Origin: MGIIa-L3 sp11892u
GTDB lineage: Archaea > Thermoplasmatota > Poseidoniia > Poseidoniales > Poseidoniaceae
DNA: 47,038 nucleotides
Direction: 5' to 3'
Assembly: GCA_965659685.1 (NCBI GenBank)
Contig: CBFHXB010000017.1
Location: 1-47,038 of the forward strand
Shown here: positions 1-7,045 of the stretch, in pieces
How positions within the stretch are numbered: position 1 is the first letter of the stretch
Layout of the letters: the number at the start of each line of letters is the position of its first letter
The notes under the pieces: model-generated
The model's input: the letters and a program-made list of their open reading frames with translations, nothing else
Databases searched by the model: none
Told to the model about the DNA's origin: nothing
Program-made: the position numbers and the translations under genes

Positions 1-1
1 G

Positions 2-400
2 CTCAAGGCCCACGCCACCTCGGTGGGCGTCACGCTCGACATCGCGCCTCGCCTCAGCCACGACGACCTCGCGCAGCGCATGGCCACGGCCCGAGCGGTC
101 ATTTCCTTCGCCCACGGCGAGCCCTTTGGGCTGACGCCCGTCGAAGCCCACGCCGTCGGCACGCCGGCCCTGATGGTCAACGACGGCGGCTTTGGCACCA
201 CGATCACCGACGGCGTCTCCGGCCGCTTGCTGCCGCGCAACGACCGCGCGGCATGGCATGCTGCCCTTGAGCAAGCGGCCGACATGGACACGCGCAAAGC
301 CTGGAGCGAAGCCGGACGGGTTCGCATCGCTGACCTGGGTCTCGACCCCGCGTCGCGCGCTCAGGACTTGCGGAGCATCGTCGACCGCTTGCTGGCCTGA
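2..400 (+). CDS. Glycosyltransferase, GT-B type (C-terminal part only)
   Basis: The reading frame is already open at the window edge, so only the C-terminal ~130 residues are present. The segment 'HGEPFGLTPVEAHAVGTPAL' is the E-x7-E nucleotide-sugar binding signature of GT4-like enzymes: the first Glu is in GEPFG and the second in PVEA. It is followed by the typical 'DGVSGRLL' stretch and a C-terminal helix. Such enzymes transfer a sugar from a nucleotide-activated donor in the cytosol, often for cell-surface glycans or N-glycosylation. The donor and acceptor cannot be told from this fragment. The next gene begins 40-67 bases downstream on the same strand. Confidence 0.85.
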   Translation, partial: LKAHATSVGVTLDIAPRLSHDDLAQRMATARAVISFAHGEPFGLTPVEAHAVGTPALMVNDGGFGTTITDGVSGRLLPRNDRAAWHAALEQAADMDTRKAWSEAGRVRIADLGLDPASRAQDLRSIVDRLLA

Positions 401-467
401 TGCGACCACCACCGAGCAGGCGCAGCGACCCCCAAGGCTGATGCCTGAAGCGGCCCGTGGATGCGCC

Positions 468-1532
468 ATGGACCTGCGGGACCTCGCGTGGATGGTGCGC
501 CATCTCGACGAGCCTGTGTCTGCCGTCCACCTGTTTCCCGACGGTGGGCTCATCGCCGGTGGTTGGGACGGATGCGTCAAGCGCTGGGACGAGCAGGGCG
601 AACTGCTCTGGTCGGCGTCGACGCCTGATCGCGTGATGGCCGTCACGCCATGGGGCGACACGTTGGCGCTGACCGCTGGACTTCACGTGGTCGTGCTTGA
701 CCTGGCCACCGGCGAGGAGCGCTGGTCGCGTCCGCTCGAAGGCAGCGCTGACCTGCAATCCGTGGTCGGTGAACACCTGCTGACCACCTCCTCGGTCTAC
801 GACATTGAGCACTTCGACTTCCTCGAATCCGCCTTCTGGCTCCATGACGCCAACGGCGAGGAACTCCACGTCCATCGCCTCGACGAACGGCCGTGGGACG
901 TCATCGAACACGACGGTGAGCTGCTCTTCGGCCTCGGACGGCCGCGCGGCGGCTTGTTGGCCACCAAGGACGGACGGACCTTTGAGCACCGTCCAATCGC
1001 CGAGCTTGCGGTCTTGGCCATGGCGCACGACGCGGCTGGCCCGCTGGTGTTGTCCAGCCTTGGTGACCTGGTGCGAATCAACGGCGACCACGTCGAGGGG
1101 CTTGCCAACGCGGACGCGATGCACACCGGTGACGGGCGGGTGTTTCTCAGCGACGAGGCTGGGGGCTTCGCCTGCATCGACCGCGGCGTGGCTTGGTCGG
1201 TCAAGGGCGCACCCGTGACCGCGGCGGCTGCCGTGGAAGGCGAGGACGGGTTCGTGGCCGTGGCCCGCTGGTCGGGCGCGCAAGGCCACCTGGAATTGGT
1301 CGAGACGGACGGCACGAGCCTCGTGTCTCATGAGGTGGCCAAAATCGAGGCCATGACGGCTGAAAGTTCGCGGCTCGCCATGGGCACGCAGGCGGGCGAC
1401 GTCATCGTCCTCGATGCGCCCATGCTTCGGCGCAGGCTCGCCCGTGACGAGGACGAAACGGAAACCGTGGACGACGAAGCGGCCGCACACCGCGCCGCGA
1501 TGTTGGCCAAACTGAAGGCGCTTCGAAACTGA
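468..1532 (+). CDS. Small WD40/PQQ-like beta-propeller protein
   Basis: About 354 residues from ATG 468 (ATG 441 is also in frame and would add nine). The frame is open further upstream, but that part overlaps the glycosyltransferase and has no propeller character. The protein opens with 'GGWDGCVKRWDEQGELLW' and repeats short hydrophobic strands ending in Asp-Gly or W/L-D, as in WD40 or PQQ-type propeller blades. There is no signal peptide or membrane span, so it is probably cytosolic. The C-terminus is a charged Ala/Glu/Arg helix. Function is unknown; a scaffold role is only a guess from fold. Its stop abuts the fumarase stop (see the TGATCA finding). Confidence 0.7.
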   Translation: MDLRDLAWMVRHLDEPVSAVHLFPDGGLIAGGWDGCVKRWDEQGELLWSASTPDRVMAVTPWGDTLALTAGLHVVVLDLATGEERWSRPLEGSADLQSVVGEHLLTTSSVYDIEHFDFLESAFWLHDANGEELHVHRLDERPWDVIEHDGELLFGLGRPRGGLLATKDGRTFEHRPIAELAVLAMAHDAAGPLVLSSLGDLVRINGDHVEGLANADAMHTGDGRVFLSDEAGGFACIDRGVAWSVKGAPVTAAAAVEGEDGFVAVARWSGAQGHLELVETDGTSLVSHEVAKIEAMTAESSRLAMGTQAGDVIVLDAPMLRRRLARDEDETETVDDEAAAHRAAMLAKLKALRN

Positions 1533-2927
1533 TCAGGCCGAGGGCCCGGTCATGTCCTCGGGACGAACCCACGCGTCAAACTGCTCCTCGGTCAGGGCGT
1601 TGAGCGCGAGGGCAGCCTCACGCAGCGTGGTGCCTTCCTCGTGCGCCTTCTTGGCGATCTTTGCCGCCATGTCGTAGCCGATGTGGTTGTTCAGCGCGGT
1701 CACGAGCATTAGCGAGTTCTCGAGGTGGTCGCCGATGGCGGCGAGGTTTGGCTCCATGCCGTCGACGCACTTCGTCCGGAAGGCGCGGCAAGCGTCCGTG
1801 AGCAGGCGCGCGCTGTGCAGGAGGTTGTGGATCATCATCGGCTTGTACACGTTGAGTTCGAAGTTGCCTTGGCTGCCACCGATGGTGATGGCCGTGTGGT
1901 TGCCCATGACCTGACAGCAGACCATCGTCATCGCTTCGGCTTGCGTCGGGTTGACCTTTCCAGGCATGATGGACGAGCCGGGTTCGTTGGCCGGCAGCGC
2001 GAGTTCACCAAGGCCACAGCGGGGCCCAGAACCGAGCCATCGGACGTCGTTGGCGATTTTCATCAGCGAAGCAGCGAGCGTGTTGAAGGCTCCAGAAGCA
2101 GCGACCACGGCGTCGTGGGCCGCCAGTTGGGCGAACTTGTTCGGTGCGGAGACGAAGGGCAAGCCGGTCGTTTCGGCGATGGCCGCGGCCACCCGCTCGG
2201 CGAAGTCTGGATGCGTGTTCAGGCCGGTGCCCACGGCGGTGCCGCCGAGCGCCAACTCGTGCAGGTCCTCGACCGCGAAGGAGAGGCGGCGCAGGTCCGC
2301 GTCCAGTTGGGCCACCCAGCCGCCGGCTTCCTGTCCGAGGGTGAGCGGCACGGCGTCCATGAGGTGGGTTCGGCCGATTTTGACGATGCCCGACCATGCT
2401 TCGGCCTTGGCCGCCAGCGCGTCGCGCAGGGCGGCCACGGAGGGAATGACCTCGTGAACGATGGCTTCAGCCCCGGCGATGTGCATCGCGGTCGGGAAGG
2501 TGTCGTTGGAGGACTGCGCCCGGTTGACGTGGTCGTTGGGATGCACGGGCGACTTGCTGCCGAGCACGCCGCCGGCCATCTCGATGGCCCGGTTGGCGAT
2601 GACCTCGTTAGCGTTCATGTTGGATTGGGTGCCTGAGCCGGTCTGCCAAACGCGCAGCGGGAAGTGGTCGTCGAGTTTCCCGTCGATGACCTCCTGGGCG
2701 GCGGCGGCGACCAGGTCACCGACCGAGGCGTCAAGTTGGCCAAGGGCGACGTTGGTGCGTGCTGCGGCCTGCTTGAGGATGCCGAAGGCGCGGACGACGC
2801 CGCGGGGCATGGTGTCCTCACCGATGTCGAAATTGATCAGCGAGCGGGCGGTCTGGCAGCCGTAGTAGCGGTCGGCTGGAACCTCGAGTTCGCCCATGGT
2901 GTCGGCTTCGATGCGCACCTCGCCCAT
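1533..2927 (-). CDS. fumC: Fumarate hydratase, class II
   Basis: 464 residues, the usual length for class II fumarases, which interconvert fumarate and L-malate in the TCA cycle without an iron-sulfur cluster. All family blocks are visible: 'TGSGTQSNMNANEV' (about 96-109), 'SSNDTFPTAMH' (139-149), 'GRTHLMDA' (185-192) and the mobile signature loop 'GSSIMPGKVNPTQAEA' (317-332) with the catalytic Ser. The related aspartases, argininosuccinate lyases and adenylosuccinate lyases differ at 'SSNDTFPT' and in the N-terminal region. The ATG at 2927 starts 'MGEVRIEADTMGELEVP', the expected fumarase N-terminus. The gene converges head-on with the propeller gene with no spacer. Confidence 0.95.
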   Translation of the reverse strand: MGEVRIEADTMGELEVPADRYYGCQTARSLINFDIGEDTMPRGVVRAFGILKQAAARTNVALGQLDASVGDLVAAAAQEVIDGKLDDHFPLRVWQTGSGTQSNMNANEVIANRAIEMAGGVLGSKSPVHPNDHVNRAQSSNDTFPTAMHIAGAEAIVHEVIPSVAALRDALAAKAEAWSGIVKIGRTHLMDAVPLTLGQEAGGWVAQLDADLRRLSFAVEDLHELALGGTAVGTGLNTHPDFAERVAAAIAETTGLPFVSAPNKFAQLAAHDAVVAASGAFNTLAASLMKIANDVRWLGSGPRCGLGELALPANEPGSSIMPGKVNPTQAEAMTMVCCQVMGNHTAITIGGSQGNFELNVYKPMMIHNLLHSARLLTDACRAFRTKCVDGMEPNLAAIGDHLENSLMLVTALNNHIGYDMAAKIAKKAHEEGTTLREAALALNALTEEQFDAWVRPEDMTGPSA

Positions 2928-2979
2928 GCACCGCTGTCATGGCGGACCGTCCATGTCCCTTTCCGTTGTAATCGAACCT

Positions 2980-3717
2980 TTATCGCAAAAACTTGCATAG
3001 TGCTTTGAAACTCCTTGCTCTGGGAGAAATAAGGCGCCTGAGGCCTGTATACTGGGCCGTCAGAGATTGGATTTTAGCAACACATGCGTACACTCTATCC
3101 GTGTTGCTTTGGCCTTCAAGAATTTGGCAATACCCTTCAATCACCAGTTCAATCTCGAATTTGCTGTAGTACGTACCAATGAGCGTTAGCGAGGTACTTC
3201 CAGTCAGTATGTAATTCACGTGAGATTTTGTAACGTCGGTGTGCGTTTCAAAATTCGGCCAAGGAGGATTACCGCGTTGTGGAGGTAGGGCGTCAGGGAC
3301 ACGTAAACGGAGGGTCGACGTTTTCGGATTTTCCAAACTTCTTGCCGGGAAGCAAGAACTCCACGGGTTCACGCATCCTGATTTGCTTTTATTGTAGATA
3401 TCAGGGTGGACAAAAGCCACCTGGAACAAGTCAGCTCCATATCCGCCCGAGAGGTTTGACATGTATTGTCTCAACATATCATTCCAGTTGAAACAAAATT
3501 GAGTGATTAGGTTGTATGATTGGGGTCGTTCCCACTTTATTTCAACGATTGAGGAAGGAGAAGAAGTATCGCCTTCGTAATCCAAAGCGAGGTCCTTCAT
3601 TCCGAAGTTGTCAGTTAGTTCACCAGATCTCTCAATTGTTTGAGGAATTAGGTCATGGTGGGATGCTGCAGTCCATACTTTACGCAAATGGACATCTGTG
3701 ACAATCCCTCGTATCAA
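2980..3717 (-). CDS. Hypothetical protein with possible PD-(D/E)XK nuclease motif; may be 5'-truncated
   Basis: 245 residues from a TTG at 3717. I do not recognise the family. A possible PD-(D/E)XK pattern is visible: 'MKDLALDYEGD' (Asp42/Asp46) followed by the strand 'SIVEIKWER' with Glu59-x-Lys61, as in many restriction-type and repair nucleases. That reading is inference. The same frame stays open upstream all the way to the TFB stop (3819), with no ATG, GTG or TTG in between. The true start is therefore uncertain, and the gene may have lost its beginning. Base composition is clearly more AT-rich than both neighbours and codon use is unlike the rest of the window, which suggests recent transfer. 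Confidence 0.5.
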   Translation of the reverse strand: MIRGIVTDVHLRKVWTAASHHDLIPQTIERSGELTDNFGMKDLALDYEGDTSSPSSIVEIKWERPQSYNLITQFCFNWNDMLRQYMSNLSGGYGADLFQVAFVHPDIYNKSKSGCVNPWSSCFPARSLENPKTSTLRLRVPDALPPQRGNPPWPNFETHTDVTKSHVNYILTGSTSLTLIGTYYSKFEIELVIEGYCQILEGQSNTDRVYACVAKIQSLTAQYTGLRRLISPRARSFKALCKFLR

Positions 3718-3816
3718 TTCCGCCGTCCAATACTCTTCCTTTTCTGGGAGGGAAGATGGAACACGAATTTGAGAAAGCGACTCTGAGATCGCTCTGGAAC
3801 TAATTCGAGTCCCTCC

Positions 3817-4743
3817 TCAGATTTCGAGCTCGATGTTCAGGTTCTGGATGAGTTCCTTGTACCGGTTGCGGATCGTCACTTCGGTCACGCCCGCCACTTC
3901 AGCGACTTCGCGCTGGGTGCGGCGCTTGCCGCAGAGCACGCTGGCGATGTAGATGATCGAGGCGGCGATGCCGGTGGGGCCACGGCCGCTGGTCAATTCC
4001 TTCTCCTGGGCGGCCTTGATCAATTCGTAGGCCTTCGCTTCGACCTCGGCGTCGAGGCCGAGACCGCTGCAGAAGCGGGAGATGTAGTCCTCAGGCCCGG
4101 TGGGCATGATCTTCATCTTCAGTTCACGGACCATGAAGCGGTACGTGCGGCCGATTTCCTTGCGGCCCGTGCGGCTGGCTTGTCCGATCTCGTCGAGGGT
4201 GCGGGGCACGCCGCACTGGCGGCAGGCTGCGTACAGGGACGCAGCAGCGACGCCTTCGATGGAGCGGCCGCGGATGAGGCGCTTGTCGACGGCTTTCTTG
4301 TAGTTCACAGCGGCCGCTTCACGGACCGACTTGGGCAACTCGAGGCGGCTGGCCATGCGGTCCAGCTCGGCAAGGGCCATCGCAAGGTTGCGCTCGGTGG
4401 CGTTGCTCACGCGGGAGCGCTTCTGCCACTTGCGCATGCGGTAGAACTGGGAGCGGTAGCGCGAGTTGATCGTCTTGCCCGAGTAGTCCTTGTTCTGCCA
4501 GTCGATGTCCGTGGACAATCCCTTGTCGTGAAGCATGACGGTCATCGGAGCACCGGTACGGGCGCGCTGGTCGCCCTGCTCGGGAGAGAAGACGCGCCAT
4601 TCGGCGCCCTGGTCGATCACGTTGTCTTCGAGCACCAGCCCGCAGTCGTCGCAGACCAATTCGCCGCGGGTCTCGTCGCGGGTGAGGCTTCGACTGCCAC
4701 ATTCACTGCACTTGACAACGTCTTCCACATGCCTGTCTTCCAT
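3817..4743 (-). CDS. tfb: Transcription initiation factor B (TFB / archaeal TFIIB)
   Basis: Recruits RNA polymerase to the TATA-binding protein/promoter complex. The N-terminal zinc ribbon is 'CSECGSRSL...CDDCGLVL' (Cys15, 18, 34 and 37 counted from the upstream GTG at 4752). It is followed by the B-finger/linker ('DQGAEWRVFSPEQGDQRART') and two cyclin repeats, the second ending 'VTEVTIRNRYKEL', a helix-turn-helix that reads the BRE. The length of ~308-311 residues is normal. I prefer ATG 4743 over GTG 4752 because GGTGAGG, a good Shine-Dalgarno sequence, lies just before 4743 and would be consumed by the longer start. A TATA-like element lies upstream at 4784-4789. Confidence 0.96.
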   Translation of the reverse strand: MEDRHVEDVVKCSECGSRSLTRDETRGELVCDDCGLVLEDNVIDQGAEWRVFSPEQGDQRARTGAPMTVMLHDKGLSTDIDWQNKDYSGKTINSRYRSQFYRMRKWQKRSRVSNATERNLAMALAELDRMASRLELPKSVREAAAVNYKKAVDKRLIRGRSIEGVAAASLYAACRQCGVPRTLDEIGQASRTGRKEIGRTYRFMVRELKMKIMPTGPEDYISRFCSGLGLDAEVEAKAYELIKAAQEKELTSGRGPTGIAASIIYIASVLCGKRRTQREVAEVAGVTEVTIRNRYKELIQNLNIELEI

Positions 4744-4782
4744 CTTCCTCACCCAATCAGACCCGTTGAATCAGGTCTCTAA

Positions 4783-4790
4783 CTTAAACC
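4783..4790 (-). promoter_or_regulatory. TATA-like element of the tfb promoter
   Basis: On the minus strand the sequence reads GGGTTTAAGTTAG. The TTTAAG core lies about 42 bases before the preferred ATG (4743). That would place transcription start near 4760 and leave a short leader holding the GGTGAGG Shine-Dalgarno sequence. The AT-rich stretch 4784-4880 also has to carry the divergent promoter of the aconitase-family gene. Confidence 0.5.
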
Positions 4791-4957
4791 CCAACCTGTA
4801 TGGTATTTGAACATTTTTCCGTCGAGTCCAAGTAGTTAAACCTCGGATATGTCCCGCAGTGCATCGTTTAGCAAAATCTAATTCCTCGCCGATGGCGTTC
4901 CGTTCTCCATTTCCCCCCGATTCGGTTAAACAGGTGCGCCGGGTGGGCGAAACGGGG

Positions 4958-6949
4958 ATGGGGATGCAGCACAAAACGCCCTCCGTTGTCCGGCTCGAGG
5001 AAGGGGCCCGCGTCCTCTTCCTGACCAAAGACCTGGAACTCATCCGCAAACAGCTCTACGAAGGCGTCAACCTGCGCATGGAAGACCTGTCCGTCGAGGA
5101 CCTCCTCGACGACATCAACACCGACGTGATGACCCCCGCTTGGGTCTGCTTCGACCACGATCCCGCCGAGATCGCGAAGAACGCCTACGCTGGACTGATG
5201 CACGAAGGCAAGCGTGTGTTTGAGGAAAACGCGCTCATCAACGGCGGCTTCCAAATCATCGTCTCCGGCCAGCGCAAGGGCACAGGTTCCAGCCGTGAAA
5301 CGGCCGCGCAATGCGAGCGCTGGGCCGGCATTCGCCTGGTCATTGCGGCCTCCTTCGCCCCCATCCACGAACGGAACAACATCAACCTCGGACAACTCAT
5401 GGGCGACCATGCGATGCTCGAGCGCCTGCAAAACGGCGAGGAACTCGCGCTCGAGGAGTTCACCTCGCGCTACGACCCGGTGACGCGCATCATCCTGGAG
5501 GAGGGTGGACTCTTCCCCTTCGCGAAACGGCTTGCCGCAGGCGAGCTTCATCTGCCCGCGCTCACCACACCGCCGCGTCCGATGACCATGGCCGAGAAGA
5601 TCGTCGCTCGCAACCTCGTCGGCCAACCCGAAGGTCAGTGCGTCAAACCGCACGACCCAGTGATTGCCGGCGTGCAGGGCGGGTATTCCCACGAATTCAC
5701 GACGGCTCAGGTCCACACCTTCCTGAGCGAGGTCTACGGCGAGGACTACACCTTGCCGAACCCCGGGAAGTTCGCCGTGTTCGAAGACCACCTGCTGTAC
5801 GCCGACCACAACCCTCGCTTCATCCCCTTCATGCACAAGGTCCAGACCTTGCGCGACCTGCAGAAGGCCTTCCAAGTCCACACCGGCGTGCGCGATTACA
5901 GCGCTGTGGACGGTGTTTCACCGGGCATCTGCCACCAAGTGGCCCGAGAGGAGTTCATCGAGGTCGGCGACTTCATCCAAGCCACGGACAGCCACACCTG
6001 CATGGGTGGCGTGTCCAACGCGCTGACCTACGGCGTGGGGGCCACCGAATACGCGAACCTGGTCAGCGCAGGATTCACCTTCGTCAAGGTGCCAGAATCC
6101 ATCCGTTTCGAACTGGTGGGCGAACTGCACCCCGGCTGCACCGCGAAGGACGTCATCTTGCACATCCTCGCTGATCACGCTCGAGAGGAACTGACCCTCA
6201 ACCGCAGCATGGAATTCGGCGGATCTGGCTTGGCCTCCCTTTCCGTGGACGAACGGGCCACCCTGTGCAACATGGCCACGGAATGCAGCGCCCGGACCGG
6301 CATCTGTGAGGCCGACGAACAGCTCTACGCCTGGATGGGCGAGCGCATGCCGCACCTCGACCTCGACGCCCAGCGGGCCTTGGCCGTCGCTCCCGACGAA
6401 GGCGCGGTGTACGACGGTGGCGTCCACGTCATTGACCTGAGCACCATTCAGCCGATGGTTGCCCACCCGGGCGATCCCGACAAAGGCATCCCCTCAGACC
6501 CGACCAACGGCGCCAACGTGGCCGACGTGAACGACGTGGCCATCGACATCGCCTACGGCGGTTCGTGCACCGCCGGAAAGGAAGACGACGTGGCGTACTA
6601 CGCGGAGGTCTGCAGCGCCGCCGAAGCCGCCGGGCTCGTGGTGGCGGAAGGCGTGGAATTCTACATCCAGTACGGCTCTGGCCACGTCAAGGCCCTCGCC
6701 GTGCGCGAAGGCTGGCACGACCTCTTCGGGCGCGTCGGTGTGAAGCTCATCGATCCGGGTTGCGGCGCGTGCATTGGGGCAGGACCCGGCGTCTCAACCG
6801 AAGCGGATCAAGTGACCGTGTCGGCCATCAACCGCAACTTCCAGGGCCGTTCTGGCCCTGGCCGGCTCTACTTGGCCAGCCCACTGACCGTAGCGGCCAG
6901 CGCGTTCACGGGTCGCATCACCGCTTGGCGGGACGACCTCTTTGCCTGA
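4958..6949 (+). CDS. Fused aconitase/isopropylmalate dehydratase-family protein (swivel domain first)
   Basis: A 4Fe-4S hydro-lyase of the aconitase superfamily made as one chain. The small-subunit-like swivel domain comes first, with the substrate loop 'GTGSSRETA' and 'NNINLGQLMGD'. The large catalytic part follows, with cluster ligands in 'TDSHTCMGGVSNAL' and 'DPGCGACIGAGPG' and the late motif 'NRNFQGRSGPGRLYLASP'. LeuC/LeuD enzymes are normally two chains, and classic aconitase A has the swivel last. Substrate could be citrate/isocitrate, isopropylmalate or a homologue; no leu genes are nearby, while a fumarase is. The frame is open to GTG 4859 and has ATG 4892, 4958 and 4964. Family similarity begins at 'TPSVVRLEEGARVLFLTKDLE', so 4958 or 4964 is most likely. 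Confidence 0.85.
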   Translation: MGMQHKTPSVVRLEEGARVLFLTKDLELIRKQLYEGVNLRMEDLSVEDLLDDINTDVMTPAWVCFDHDPAEIAKNAYAGLMHEGKRVFEENALINGGFQIIVSGQRKGTGSSRETAAQCERWAGIRLVIAASFAPIHERNNINLGQLMGDHAMLERLQNGEELALEEFTSRYDPVTRIILEEGGLFPFAKRLAAGELHLPALTTPPRPMTMAEKIVARNLVGQPEGQCVKPHDPVIAGVQGGYSHEFTTAQVHTFLSEVYGEDYTLPNPGKFAVFEDHLLYADHNPRFIPFMHKVQTLRDLQKAFQVHTGVRDYSAVDGVSPGICHQVAREEFIEVGDFIQATDSHTCMGGVSNALTYGVGATEYANLVSAGFTFVKVPESIRFELVGELHPGCTAKDVILHILADHAREELTLNRSMEFGGSGLASLSVDERATLCNMATECSARTGICEADEQLYAWMGERMPHLDLDAQRALAVAPDEGAVYDGGVHVIDLSTIQPMVAHPGDPDKGIPSDPTNGANVADVNDVAIDIAYGGSCTAGKEDDVAYYAEVCSAAEAAGLVVAEGVEFYIQYGSGHVKALAVREGWHDLFGRVGVKLIDPGCGACIGAGPGVSTEADQVTVSAINRNFQGRSGPGRLYLASPLTVAASAFTGRITAWRDDLFA

Positions 6950-7045
6950 AATCCACCCGGGTCTTCAAGAACCGTCGGTGAGGCCTGTACCTCGTTCGAG
7001 GCCCGACGTCATCAGGACGAAGGAGGACCTCAGGACGGTGCTTGC

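Noticed and set aside
192..467. N-terminal extension of the propeller protein
   Set aside because: It overlaps the glycosyltransferase, and the added sequence is Arg/Pro/Ala-rich as in shadow frames.
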